This document shows positions 11,912 through 23,166 of a stretch of 64,000 nt of DNA, piece by piece (the first letter of the stretch is position 1; every line of letters begins with the position of its first letter). The notes below the pieces were generated by a model, which saw nothing but the letters and a program-made list of their open reading frames with translations, was not told where the DNA came from and did no database searches. Position numbers and translations under genes: made by a program. The stretch is from positions 6,422,001 through 6,486,000 of the forward strand of contig NC_060898.1 in assembly GCF_014805685.1 (NCBI RefSeq), read 5' to 3'. The stretch comes from Silurus meridionalis. Lineage: Eukaryota; Chordata; Actinopteri; Siluriformes; Siluridae.

Positions 11912-12402
11912 TACACACGATATGAAGAAAAAGTATTGACACCTGACTTTTTCAGCTACAGTATGTGTGGTTTTTCCCCAAATTTTTACCACAAAGTTGC
12001 AGGCACACAGCTGTATAGGATGTCCTTGGGTACAGTAGCAATAAATAATTTCTTCACCTGAAGTAGGAGACCCAAACCTGTTCCAGCATATCAATGCCCT
12101 GGTGCACACACAGAGCTCCATGAAGATATGGTTTATATGGATAGGAGTGGACGATCTTGAGTGCCCTGTAATACAACACTAACCTGAACCGTATTGAAAA
12201 CCTTTGGGATGAATTGAAATGCAGAGTGCGACCCTGAGGCTCTTTACCATGCATTAATACCTGACTTTACTAACACCCTTATGACTGAATGTTCACAATC
12301 ACAATCCAAAATCGAATCATCTTCCCAGAGGAGTGGAGCATTATAACAGCAAATAGGGACTAACAGTAGAATAAGATGATTAAAAAGCACATATGTGTCC
12401 AC
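11912..12402 (+). mobile_element. Tc1-like MITE (family I)
   Basis: A roughly 490-bp copy that lines up along its length with the complete copy at 40965-41457. Shared landmarks are the ACCACAAAGTTGCAGGCACAC block near 11980, the GATCTTGAGTG...CCTGTAATAC block, and the CTTTGGGATGAATTG relic of the transposase NPIEHLWDE motif near 12205. The left terminus is eroded. Its right end abuts a second copy in opposite orientation at 12403. Confidence 0.85.
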
Positions 12403-12799
12403 TGGACCATAACTCTTTTAGTGGAACTCTTCTGGGAACATGTTCCACTAGATTTTGGAGTGTGGTTGTGGAGATTTGTGTTTATTCAACCACAAGGGCG
12501 TTAGTAAAATCATGGTGGAGGGTGAGGAGCAATGGGGTGTAGTCAGCGTTCTAAATGTGTTAAATAGGGTTGAGGTCAGAGCTCTAACCCTAACCCTAAC
12601 CCAAGATCTTTCACTCCAAACCATACACACCATATCGCCATGGAGCTAGCTTTGTGCATGTGGGCATTGTCATGCTGAAACATTTGTTACATACTAGGAG
12701 TATGAATCTCCTAGTTCAAGTAAAGGAAAAATGTAATGCTACCGCATCCAAAGACTTCATACACACGTGTGTGCCTTCGAATTTCTGGTAACAGTTTAT
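12403..12799 (-). mobile_element. Tc1-like MITE (family I), inverted partner
   Basis: Reverse-complement family I copy immediately after the forward copy, so the pair lies tail-to-tail and forms a diverged inverted duplication of about 890 bp. Recognisable blocks, reversed, include CCACAAGGGCGTTAGTAAA, GGGTTGAGGTCAGAGCTCT and CAAGATCTTTCACTCCAAACC. The left-hand terminus of the family is missing after 12799. Confidence 0.8.
12582..12601. repeat. Short telomere-like (CCCTAA)3 tract
   Basis: CTAACCCTAACCCTAACC lies inside the inverted Tc1 MITE, exactly where the sister copy at 50301-50780 has unrelated sequence between GAGCTCT and CAAGATCTTCC. Three units are too few to call a true interstitial telomere array. 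Confidence 0.7.
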
Positions 12800-13329
12800 A
12801 GAAACAGTCAGACCTAAAGTATTAATATTTATGATAGTGGCTTTGTATTGTGGTTTCTATTTTATAAAATTATTGATGCTACCTTTGATTTTTTCAACAA
12901 GGGAATTTAATATTTACTTAACATGAATAGAAACTCTCTTCTTCTGTGTTTTTATTTATCTCACAAATTTGTACCTCCTTGAAAAAAAGGATGACAGTTA
13001 TGTAGTCAAAAAAGGAACAAGTTAAAGATGAAAAATGATCAACATTCTTAATTATTTATTAAAATGAATGTAAAAAAAGAGAAGTCCATTCAATGAAGTC
13101 TAATTATTATTATTATTAATGATGACTTTTAAAAAATACTGGTACTGGTATATGTAACAATATCAACTATACTGGTCTTTGGCATTGGATTGATAAGAAA
13201 ATAAGTAGTATCACCCGTCCCTAACACATACATTATATAAATTCTTATACTCCTAGTCTTCCCATAGTTCATTGCGGCTAAATACAAAATTATTTTCTGT
13301 ACTCTAATTTGGAGCACGCTCTCATTACC
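12800..13329. other. Non-coding AT-rich stretch
   Basis: No gene. A short (ATT)5 lies near 13102-13117. Confidence 0.5.
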
Positions 13330-13545
13330 TCAAATAGAAAGGATTATTTAAACTCTGTGGGATTGGAGCTGGAAAACGAAGTGACACCAGAATCTCCCAT
13401 ATTATTAATTACATAAATGACACCATAACAAGCAGAGAAAACAGATTCTTGCCTTCATTTCCATTTAGAATGAGGTCTGGGGTGAAAATGCACATTATGA
13501 ATTAAAATAGAACAGGTGAGATCCATGCAGTAAATTAAAGCTAAA
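13330..13545. other. Non-repeat island, possible conserved non-coding element
   Basis: Complex sequence with no match to repeats in the window. It includes ATTATTAATTAC homeodomain-type motifs near 13402 and an AACAGGTGAG E-box near 13512. No coding frame is present. Conservation is untested. Confidence 0.2.
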
Positions 13546-14107
13546 GCAAAAACTAAAGAAATTTAGAAACTTAAAGTTAAACAGGGACTAGCTGGTTAGC
13601 TTGTTAGTTAACACAAATGCAATGCTAAGCACAGTTTTAGGATTAATTTCTGTGAGATCTGGAAAGCAGAAACTATGCGAACCATTTTGGTATAATTGTA
13701 TTTCAATATTTGTTTAGAAAGACAAAACAGGACACAGATGTTTACACAGATATGTTACTTCTGCCTGAACAAGTATTCTGAGTAATCGCAGCACTTAATT
13801 TTACAAACCCTCACTGTATAACATGAGTGACATACATTGAAATTTCATTAGTTTCATTTAGAACCTATCGGTTGTCTTGTAAAGGCTTTATAAATGTGTT
13901 TTGGCACATAAACAGGGTTCAAAGAAATTACACTTGGCCATCAAGTTGCACAAGACTTTAGAGTTTAAAATAATGGTGTAATAAATAAAAACTACATCAA
14001 GGCATAAGAACAGTTTTTGCCCCTAGGCTGTCTACATCATTAACACTTAAACTGATGACTCATGTGACTGTTAACTTATAATTTATTATACAAACTTAAA
14101 TGATATA

Positions 14108-14112
<5 letters not shown>
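13546..14112. other. Non-coding AT-rich stretch
   Basis: Nothing recognisable beyond AT-rich single-copy-looking DNA. Confidence 0.5.
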
Positions 14113-14186
<74 letters not shown>

Positions 14187-14206
14187 TGTGTGTGTATATG
14201 TGTATA
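14113..14206. repeat. (TA)n microsatellite with TG tail
   Basis: Uninterrupted (TA)35 at 14113-14183, then a compound GCGTGTGTGTG/TATATG tail to about 14206. The perfect (TA) run is self-complementary. Confidence 0.97.
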
Positions 14207-14427
14207 AGTGCCACTGAGACAAATTTCTCGTGTGTGTGAGCAGTCTTGGCTATAAAAACCTGTTCTGATTTCGATTCTGTTTCAATAGCGATTTAATTAA
14301 ATAAATTGTTTTGATTGCAGAGTTTTGATTTAAGGCCTGGCCACTAGTAGCAAATCCATCTTAAGGTTTGTCAGGTAATGAGATTCTTCTCTGTTCACCC
14401 TGGATGTAATAAGTGGTTATTTAAATG

Positions 14428-14622
14428 GACATTTGCATTTACTGAACTTGGCTGATACTCTTATCCAGAGCGACTTTTTAAAAAGATTAAAACGACAATT
14501 ATTCTATTTATACACCTGAGCAGTGGAGAGTTATGGGCCTTGGTAAAAAGCATAAGAGTGGCAATTGGGATTTACACTCATGACCTTTCTTTCCAAAGTC
14601 CAACATCTTAACCACTGACGTG
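14428..14622 (-). repeat. SINE-like dispersed module
   Basis: Contains the fish dispersed-repeat core CTCTTATCCAGAGCGACTT near 14458, then GGGCCTTGGTAAAAAG, and ends in CATCTTAACCACTG. Reversed, that end gives a tRNA A-box-like CAGTGGTTAAG. Sister copies are at 20565-20705, 28769-28914 and 53463-53615, and a head-only copy at 32915-32995 is in the opposite orientation. The repeat is well known in fish, but its class (tRNA-derived SINE) is my inference from the A/B-box-like motifs. Confidence 0.65.
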
Positions 14623-15989
14623 GAATTCACTGATTATTTCTTGTTTTATGCACCATTCTCTGTCAATTTCAGAAAACCTAAAGTGTTGGCACCAACAACT
14701 GTGCTAGGCTTTTTGACCTGTATCTGCATAATTTTATGCCACATGATTGGCTGACTGGACAACCGCAATCATGTGGAAATGTAGCAATGACCCTATTTTG
14801 TGATGATAAAAGAACATCTGCAAAAATCTTTCATTAAAAGCTAAATGTACATATGCAGTGGCTTGCCAAAGCATTCATTACATCTGAGACTGGTCAGATA
14901 TGTCCTCATAACAAATAATGCATAAAAGTTTTCTTCCTGTCAGTATTTTTTTAATTGCCAAATTATATTCTTTTTAAGTAAAATGTACTTATTGGTTAGC
15001 AAATACTGCAAAAAAAAAACAAAAGAATTGCACACAGAATTTTACATTCCACCTTCAGGTTCAAGAACCTTCATATGAAAGCTATTGAATAAATGATCAA
15101 AAATAATTGACTTTAATTGGCCTTGAGTTATAATAAAATAGCTTCTATTTACCAAACAAAACTATATCGATTGATTTATCATAGAAGAGACTGTCGGTGT
15201 GAGGAAAAGTAATTAAAAGGATGAAAAATAAAAAGTATGATGCATTCTAAAGAATGTAAAAATAAGGCAGTTGACTACCATAACATGTGAATAATGTGTA
15301 AAATTGAATCATAGAGGTTAGACAGCCCATAAAGCTCTATTGGACCAAAACTAAAGAAAGCAGTACTTCAAAACTCATAAAATGAACAATAGAAAGACCA
15401 GTGAGGGAAGCCACATTGAGTCCAACAATCACTTGTTGCGGTGTTCAGTGGCTGAGAGTGGTGTGAAGGAGTAACCAGATCACCATTTAAATAAATAAAT
15501 AGGGCCACTACTACTTTATACTACTTTCTTTTCAAAGCGGAAGGGAAAATGATTAAGAAAATTTAAACAAGTTATTACAAGAGAACCTGCTTCAGTCAAA
15601 AAAATTATAATCTATAAAAGATACAACACTAAAGCTTGGGAGACAGAACAGTGGTCCCAAACGCAAGACCAATGCATTTAAGCTGTGATGTGCTGCAATG
15701 GCTAAGTCAAAATTCAGACCCAGATCCCAGTGAGCATGTCTGGCAGTGGTCGTAAATTGCAGTTAAAAAACAACATCCAACTAAACAGAAGAACTTGGAG
15801 GAAATCAACCAGTAGGAATGGGCAACAAAAATAAACTTGATACAGTACATATGAAAATTGTATAGAAAATTTAGTTTAAAAGCATATAAGTTTGCTTTTA
15901 AAATATTAACTAAGCCACCGGTGTGATTCATTCATTTAGACATTATGTGGATAATTATTTTGAAGTGTCTGAATACAAAAAAGAGGCTA
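14623..15989. other. Non-coding AT-rich stretch
   Basis: No gene. A stretch near 15340-15800 has the flavour of an old Tc1 relic (ATTGAGTCCAACAATCAC, CAGTGGTCCCAAACGCAAGACC), but I cannot support a call. Confidence 0.4.
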
Positions 15990-16180
15990 AACACTACTGC
16001 AAGGCTTTGTATTACGAAGCGCAACACAAAACACGCATGCAGATTGTCCAACCTTACACTTCAGTTGATTAGCGCTGTATTTCAACACACAAACTGCATT
16101 TGGGACAGCTTACTAAATTTCCTCTGAAGTGCAAATTGCAATTTAAAAGCCACCGTAAATTGGTGGAAATTAGCAAGTAT
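15990..16180. other. Non-repeat island, possible conserved non-coding element
   Basis: Complex text (ACACGCATGCAGATTGTCC, GATTAGCGCTGTATTTC, CAAATTGCAATTTAAAAG) with no repeat relatives in the window. Overlapping 60- to 71-codon frames here have no domain. Confidence 0.2.
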
Positions 16181-16659
16181 AAACCTCTGCAAACAATTGG
16201 TACCAAAGAGGACCGAAAAGTTGGCAAAAAAAAAAAAATGCTGTGGGTAAGTCTAAGGATATTAATGTATGTATTTTTATGTATTTTTTATGATTTTAGG
16301 ATCTACTGTATGTGACAAAAATCATGACATTTTCATTAATAGCTCTTTTATCAAGGTACCAAAATAGTCATATTATACAGCACTACACTTAAAGCCAATT
16401 TACACTTCCCTTTGCTATTTCCCCTTTCCTTATTCACAGTGCTTTCCCACTTTTGGTGTAATGCTTATGTACAAGACAGGGAATCTCACTGCGCATGTTG
16501 CTTGATGCATGATCCATAATATATTATTTGGATTTAACAGAAATAAATGTTAATAAGAAGCACTCTATATCTTTTGGACCGGGAAATCATGATGTGGGAA
16601 ACAAACAACAACAAAAAAAGGCATGAATGAAAGGCATTCATTTTAATGTGGGAGCAAAC

Positions 16660-16770
16660 AAAGCTTGCGGGAAAAGTGAAGGCCCTGTTCATTAACATGA
16701 TTCTGTGGCAGTGCTTAATAATTGCCCGGTCAGGGCCATAGAGGTTTTAATGTTGCTACTACAGAGTTTG
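16660..16770. other. Non-repeat island with GGCCCTG...CAGGGCC arms
   Basis: The inverted heptamers at 16681-16687 and 16731-16737 flank a TAATAATTG-rich core. The texture differs from the flanks and resembles a conserved regulatory element, but this is only an impression. Confidence 0.2.
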
Positions 16771-17221
16771 CTTATTTGTGTGATAATGGACTTACTTAAC
16801 TTAACTTTCTTAAGCAGGTATAAACTGATAATTATTAACAAGGAACAGGAGATTGAGCAAAACTATCAGCTAAAATGTAGAAAATTCAGAATTAAACAGG
16901 GTAGCGGTACTGCATTATACCGCTAGTGCATAAACAGCACATTTAGACCAGTACAATTTACTAAAAAAATAGTTTATCGGACAGATTATGAGTATGAATG
17001 CTATATTAAATCAGGCTTTAAATGTCTTACTGGTTACATCATTCTGAATTATTGTCATGCATACTCAACAGCATACAGTTTCAAACCTAATTAAAAATAC
17101 CATTATTTAAAATAGACAATTCTGACAAATTAGTGAAAATAGGAAGCTTGAACATTCAAAGCATCCCTATCTGCACATACAAAGCTTTCAGATTTCTTTT
17201 TTTAAATTCCCTTACTGCAAA
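16771..17221. other. Non-coding AT-rich stretch
   Basis: Nothing recognised. A frame at 16705-16926 is not credible. Confidence 0.5.
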
Positions 17222-17457
17222 ACAGGAAGTAATGAGTGGTCAGTGCGTTTGCTTACTATAGAATCGTAAGTAATGAGTGCCCAGTGCATTTGCTTACTAT
17301 TAAATTGTCAATAATTAATGGTCAGTGCATTTGATTACTATAAAATGGTAAGTAATGAGTGGTCATTGCATTTGCTTACTGCAAAATAGTAAGTAGTGAG
17401 TTGTCAGTGCATTTGCTTACTATAAAATGTTAAGTAATGAGTGGACACTGCATTTGG
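17222..17457 (+). repeat. 41-bp minisatellite, about 5.7 copies
   Basis: The motif GTAATGAGTGGTCAGTGCAT with TTGCTTACTATAAAATGGTAA recurs at an exact 41-bp spacing. The TAAT (or TAGT) anchor falls at 17230, 17271, 17312, 17353, 17394 and 17435. Copies differ by point changes but not by length, which indicates tandem duplication followed by mutation. No coding frame is maintained (41 is not a multiple of three). Confidence 0.97.
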
Positions 17458-18960
17458 GAAGCATCAATAAACCATCAATAAACCATTTATGTTTATCACA
17501 TTTTGTTATATTAGGTTTTTATTTTATTTTTCTTTTATTCACATTAATCTATATTTTAAACCCCTTAATGTCAAAGCAAAAAGTAGGTTTGTGAAACATT
17601 TGCAAATGTATTTAAAAAAAGATACCTACAGAAATTTTACAGAAATGTGAGTGTTTGCAATTCCACTGAAAATTTAGTTTAGGTGCATCACATTTAAAAT
17701 GTTTCGACATGATCTGCAGTTTCATAACATGAGTCTGGAAGTTCATTGGAATTTGACATTCCTTTGACCTTACAGCTTGTTTTTGGTATATATTTGGGTT
17801 ATCAAAATTAACGTGTTAGTAACGCTTTATCGCAAATTCATTTTAACGGCACTTGGTTATTGCAGCACGTATTTCTGTTTGACCATTTTTAATAAAAATG
17901 AAATGAATAAATATAAAAGAGGTCAAATTAAAACCTTTAACGCAACACACATTTATTCATGACATTTTGTCTTTACTTAGATATTTAAAAAATAATAAAC
18001 TACATGGAAATTTTTTTTTAACATTAAACAAATGTTTTACTGAGGTGGCAAGCTCAAATAAAGCACCAAATAAAGCACCATCCGCCACCATGCACACATC
18101 ATTAAAAGGTCTGTGTGGAAACATAGCAAAAGTACTTTTTTTTCCAGAATACTTAGATTTGCAAAGTTATCACAAATCTGGGCTTTTGCTTGTCATTATG
18201 GGGTATAGAGTGCAGACTGATGTAAAAATGTAAGCATTTTGTCATTAAGCTGCATTATAGCAAATTGTAGAGAAAAAAATATGAAAAAAGTGTGGATAAT
18301 TTCGGAATGCACTGCAATTATGTCCAGTAATAGACATTGCAGGAGAAATTTGGACAGCCACCACTGCTATGTATGTAATGTATGTGTACGTCTTATGCTT
18401 CATTCAAATATTAAAAGATGTGACGAGACATGAAATGCAACCTATAGCCTTGATGTTTTATATGCAACTGATCGCAAAAGGTGCACTCAGCTTCACAGTG
18501 AAACTGCTGAATCTGCACATATTCACAGCACTCAGCAAAATCACTGATACAGAGACCCAGCATTACTATTCCAAATCATACAGGATCCATATGCATAGGA
18601 GGAATGGAAACCGGTGAAAGAGTGCTGAGCCTGGTTTTATATACAGTCCTAATGAATAATCCCGTCCCTGCTACTGTATGCAGTGACAAATGGTGTGCAT
18701 GGTGAACAGAAATGCCCAAACCAAAACTCATAAAAACCTGCTGCTTTGATCCTTCATGTAAGTTTTTATGATTAGCTCAATTTCTTCTGGTTTTTCATCT
18801 CTAATTTCTAAAGGCATTTTAAAAAATCAATAATTGAAAAATGATTCCACCTTATTCATGTTTTATTCACTGAAACTGTACTTTACACATTTTCAATCAA
18901 AGCGGATGATGTATCATAGACATTTAATATATCTAACATAAATTAGACTTGGTGCAAATG
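17458..18960. other. Non-coding AT-rich stretch
   Basis: No gene. Several 60- to 88-codon frames (17777-18617) show AT-driven composition and no domain. A small direct repeat, AATAAAGCACCA twice, lies near 18057-18079. Confidence 0.5.
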
Positions 18961-19091
18961 TCTCTAGGTTACATATGTAACCCCGGTTCCCTGAGGGAAC
19001 AAGACGTTGCATCAACAACGCTATGGGAATGCTTCTTTGTTTCCACACTCTGAATCACGTGTGTAATCAGTCGACTAGTGGCAAGGTGACA

Positions 19092-19500
19092 TCATGACCA
19101 GGAAACTATAAAAGCACATGTGAAAAAAAAAGCACTCACAGTGATGCAGGAAGGTGGCTTGGAGACGCAGCATATTGTTCCCTCAGGGAACCAGGGTAAC
19201 ATACGTAACCTAGAGACATTCTCTTTCAGGAACTTGAGCTGCTTCAACAACGTTTTAGAACGAGTGTCCGATACCGCCAGACTGACCAGTCCCTGCCTAG
19301 TGTGGATGGGCACAGCTAGGTCGAAGGACAGAGGAGCCAGGAGTGGCACTAAGGTCAAGCCTGTAGGATCTGAGCCCGCAGCATTGGATATTTCTTGGAG
19401 AGATATCCCAAAGGACAAGGCTTTAGAGACTGCCACACTCCAGGTGGAGTGCGCTCTGAAGAAGAATGGAGAGGGAAAACCAGAGGACTAGCATACCAGA
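19092..19500 (-). pseudogene. DIRS tyrosine recombinase, C-terminal remnant
   Basis: The minus strand reads FRAHSTWSVAVSKAL, then SFGISLQEISNAAGS. This aligns by family knowledge with the GVRAHSTRGVA...GVSLQDICNAAGW block of fish DIRS recombinases. The catalytic HxxR is changed: His (19449-19451) is kept, but the Arg codon is now TGG (19440-19442), a change expected from CpG decay. The overlapping + strand frame at 19120-19491 is only its antisense. Confidence 0.85.
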
Positions 19501-19630
19501 GAAGCAAATAGCATACTGAGGGTCTGCTTATCAGCAGGATAAGCAGACCATTTTTTTACAGACCGTCGCAGACAAACAGCTAACCTGACTTTCTCGTCAC
19601 GGCAATTCTTTAGATGTATGTGTTCATTGC

Positions 19631-20230
19631 TCACACCAGGCACACCCAGTTAAGCTTCTCCTGGTCGGGGGCCTGAAAATGAGGAGGGTAGAATGCCTGG
19701 AGCACAACCGGTCGTGGGACAGCTGAGGGGACCTTGGGGACATACCCTGGTCTGGGGTAGAGGAAGGCACTAGCCATGCCTGGGGTAAACTCCATACAGG
19801 AGTGACTCATGGAAAGGGCATAAAGGTCCCCAACCCTTATCAGATAGATGGCCAGTAGACAAACAGTCTTGACTGTCAAAAGTCAAAAGGGCACTTTTGG
19901 CCAGCACAGGGCCACCAGGAGGAGACAGACTTCATCCCGGCGAACTCTCTCCAAAACTCCAGAGATCAGTGCTACGCTTCTATTGAAGATAATGGTCCTC
20001 AGATCCATCAGCTTCTTAGGCCTCAGCCTGAAGCGCAGCCCAGGGTCCCTAGTTTCTGGGGAAGCGCGAGTAGTGGCAATCGGTCTCTGAATTTCACGAG
20101 TTATGCTAAGCTGGGGCTGGGGTTGAGCGCAAGAAAGAAACCGCTGGAACGCTGCAGACTGTTTCTTGGCCTCCTGAAATTTCTCAACAACAGTATTCTC
20201 GGCATCACCGTACAGGCCAATCAACACCAC
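19631..20230 (-). pseudogene. DIRS recombinase N-terminal and gag-like remnants
   Basis: The minus frame at 19631-19879 contains MEFTPGMASAFLYPRPGYV and QAFYPPHFQAPDQEKLNWV. This is the linker and core entry of the recombinase and corresponds to 33900-34050 on the other DIRS copy. The minus frame at 19883-20230 contains LYGDAENTVVEKFQEAKKQ and FQRFLS, resembling the C-terminal part of the DIRS gag ORF. The two are adjacent, so the whole RT/RNase H region between them has been lost. Confidence 0.7.
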
Positions 20231-20564
20231 AGCAGAACAGCTCTATTCCTGTCAGAAAAATTTTGACTACAGAAAGGTGTGCTTCCGAACCCTGGGATCC
20301 AATTGCAAGTCTAAGACATGTATCGCCGCTTTGCCTCGGCAGTAAGCATTCCCCAAGCTTTGTTGACGTAGCTCAAGTTCCGGAAAGTGAACACATAATT
20401 TCACATTGTAACACACAGTAACACATAATTAATAGATAAAATGTAAATTATCTGTCACTGTGCTGATTGTTAGAACTGTGTGCTGTAATGGACAGTAGGC
20501 AACCATTTCCATTATTTCAGTTAATTTGGTAAACTTTAATGCACTCAACCTGCCTACTAATTTA

Positions 20565-20705
20565 ATGTATGGCATTAAGCAGACACTGGAGTCCAGGAAA
20601 ACGTACAATTAACTCATTTATACAACAGCATTTGAGGGTTAAGGGACCAACAGTTTGATGGTGCTGGGATTTAAATTGATGACCTGATGACATTATGATT
20701 ATATT
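20565..20705 (-). repeat. SINE-like dispersed module
   Basis: A weathered copy of the module at 53463. It shows GGCATTAAGCAGACACTGG, TTTGAGGGTTAAGGGACCAA and GGTGCTGGGATTTAAA in the same order. The tRNA-like end is degraded. Confidence 0.6.
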
Positions 20706-21448
20706 ACTACAGAATTTTGGTATAACTTTGTATTAATGCTCCAGGTTTATAAATTCAGCTGATAAATCGGTTATAGTAAAGTTGTTTTTCATGAAAAACT
20801 CTAATTATTGCTAAGGCTAACAGTTAACAGATATGGTGTGTAGATAAAATCACATTTTTAGTGCAAGCACTTCTAATAAGTGTTTAGCACTACTAAACCT
20901 TCTAAACCACTACTTACCTTCACCCTTACCCTTATTGTTACTTTGCTACAATGTTAAATGGTGCATTTTTTAATTTATTGTAAGCACTGGGTGAGTCAAA
21001 CTTAGCTCTTAATAGTGAACTCCTGCGGTGAGCTACGGAATGCTTGTTAAGTGCACGCAATATCCACCTTCAGCAAAGCTATTTTATATGTGAGAGACCT
21101 TTAAAAAGGCTTTTAGCTCATGTAAAGCATTCACAATTAATCTCTTCTCTCATTTTATGACCTGTCTTTCTTTGACCATAAAATCTACAATTTTAATCGG
21201 TTTGACCTTACCTGAGTTGGCATGAAATTAAATCCTGTCATAGGTGTCCGACAGTGATTAAAATATTGAGATGAATTTAATAATTTTTATGGTAACTAAT
21301 TAATCTAGTAAGTTAATAGGCTTTTGCTGTCACTCTATAACCCCTTGAAGTAAAAAAAAAAAAAGGTTGATAGGTTAGGCATTGAGTTGTTACTTATGTT
21401 GTGTTCAGCATAAAAACTAAAATACCTAAAAAAAATATTTAGTTGAAA
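20706..21448. other. Non-coding AT-rich stretch
   Basis: No gene or identifiable repeat apart from a 13-base A run near 21352. Confidence 0.5.
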
Positions 21449-21605
21449 GCAAACAATTGTATAGGATGTCTGTTGATGTGGTAGCACAAAATTTTTATTT
21501 CACCCAAGCTAAAGATTCAAAAAGATCTGTCTTACATGGCTTGGAGTACAGTAGAACATCTTGAGCGCCCTACTATAGACCTCTGACCCTTACTCTAATC
21601 TTGGC
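21449..21605 (+). mobile_element. Tc1-like MITE (family I) fragment
   Basis: AATTGTATAGGATGTCTGTT, then CATGGCTTGGAGTACAG and ACATCTTGAGCGCCCTACTATAGACCTC correspond in order to the middle of the copy at 40965-41457. Both ends are missing. Confidence 0.65.
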
Positions 21606-23089
21606 CAATTTTGTTCATGGAGCTTGATTTGTTAATCTTAATTGTAATGTTACCTCATATGGGGTGGATTTAGAAAACTTCAGTATTGGCAAAAGGCAAA
21701 AAAGTGACCAACAAGAGAAGTGAAAAGAAAAATATTGCTATGTCATATGGCATATGCCTCTCTCAATAAACAAATTCGTATTATAATTTATTTAAATAAA
21801 TGTAATTGTATCAAACTACTTTATGTCTGTATATGACAAAAGTCTGTTTATAAAATAACAAATGGAAATAGACCATTATTTTGATCCTTTCAGTCAAACA
21901 TTGTCATTGCTGACAGATGACTATGGTGTAAGTGAAATAAACAATGGCTAGGTGTGAATTTAATGCACTCTGCTTTGGGCGGTTCTTTGAGTCCACTTTG
22001 TGCAGTAAAATCATGTGACGCACATCTAGAAGTGGGTTATTCCTTACATATTTATGTGTAAACAAACTCAATCCAAAATGCAATAAAAACATGACATGCC
22101 ATGAGTCTATTATTCAAAATGCAATTAGGTTTCAGCAATAATTTAAAAATTATTTGTATTCCTCTCAAAATTGCTTTTTAATGACCAGACAATTTATTTG
22201 GTAGGCAAAGAATATCTCTAGATGCAGCTTCCTCTTCAAAAAAATAAAAAAATAAAAAATCACCCACACTTGACTAACCAATAATTAGACAATGTTTGCT
22301 TGGGAAGTTTCAAAGTAGCTTAACTGCTTAAAGCATTTCTGAGAGTAACACGGCTGAGCAGCTTCTGCGAAAATAAATATTGAGCTCTAATTCACCTGGA
22401 AGGTTTTAAGACATTGCTTCATTTTGTATATAGATTTATAGTGCATATACATCCTCTGCCTACATATTGAAAGTAAACTTCAATATAAGTAATCATACAA
22501 AAATTATTAGATGAATAAGCGATAAATGCGATTTATCGCTGATTCGGGCTCAGATGTAAATGCAAACCCTTTGTTATTTTTCTTCATGCCTTTTCGGCAG
22601 ATTTTTTGCAGTGATGTTCTGCTTTGGTGCTCGCCTTTTATTGATGACCTTCAGATTTCCGACCTCGACTGTATCATAGAGGGTAGGTGGGGTATGGATA
22701 AGAGTCGAGGAGCATCTAGAAAATTCATTCATCCAACAGAGTTATCCTTTCATAGTCAGGATCAGTGGTCTAAGATCAAGGTTTTACTGGGGGTCCATGT
22801 GTAATTTGGCATTTTAAATAATGTCATAAAAAGTAACTTTGCTAATACGAGGAATATTCAATGCCGTTCTCTGCAGCTGATGGATTGTGTACACAAATCT
22901 TAATAAACTGTAAACATGAATTCGTTTCCACTCAAAGAAGTGTTGGGTTAGTATTCAAATACTAAGGAAATAAAATGTGTGTTGTCTGAAACTGTATACT
23001 GTATATTTAGATCATATAAAATATAATTTCCACACACTGTGGTCATTTATGAAATTAAGAGCTTTATGCTAATTTACATTCATTCTAAT
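21606..23089. other. Non-coding stretch with hairpin at 22518-22540
   Basis: No gene. The perfect palindrome AGCGATAAAT-GCG-ATTTATCGCT lies at 22518-22540. A 92-codon frame at 22526-22804 starts inside it. It has no recognisable domain, and I rate it as chance or at most a very weak candidate. Confidence 0.45.
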
Positions 23090-23166
23090 TAATTAAGTTG
23101 TATTTGTATAGCACTTTTAACAATGGCCATTGTCCTGAAGTTTTACAGAGATAAAGAGGTTATGAG
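23090..23166 (-). mobile_element. Rex1/L2-like LINE 3' end fragment
   Basis: TATTTGTATAGCACTTTTAA then CAATGGCCATTGTCCTGAAG is the reverse complement of the conserved LINE 3' end seen forward at 35770-36054 (CTTTCAAACAATGTCTATTG, then TTAAAAGCACTATACAT). The clade name is by family memory. Confidence 0.7.

Larger units (their letters stand above)
18961..20390 (-). mobile_element. DIRS1-type retrotransposon, internally deleted
   Basis: Minus-strand copy. Its right end carries a fold-back: the arm at 18961-19001 (TCTCTAGGTTACATATGTAA start) is the inverted complement of 19175-19216. This fits the terminal repeat plus internal complementary region of DIRS elements. Then come the tyrosine recombinase C-terminus (19219-19500), a recombinase N-terminal part (19631-19879) and a gag-like piece (19883-20230). 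At the far end, 20345-20390, is the ACTTGAGCTACGTCAACAAA-type left terminus (minus strand). Reverse transcriptase, RNase H and methyltransferase regions are absent. Confidence 0.85.

Noticed and set aside
15340..15800. Possible old Tc1 transposase relic
   Set aside because: A few words recall Tc1 internal sequence, but no block order or terminus can be shown.
17222..17457. CRISPR-like array (regular repeats)
   Set aside because: The whole 41-bp unit repeats with no unique spacers, and the context is vertebrate. It is a minisatellite.
19120..19491. 123-codon + strand frame
   Set aside because: Exact antisense of the DIRS recombinase C-terminal remnant, which has clear family motifs on the minus strand.
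22526..22804. 92-codon frame starting in the hairpin
   Set aside because: Contains IDDLQISDLD, which first suggested a protein, but nothing else fits a family and the length is within chance.
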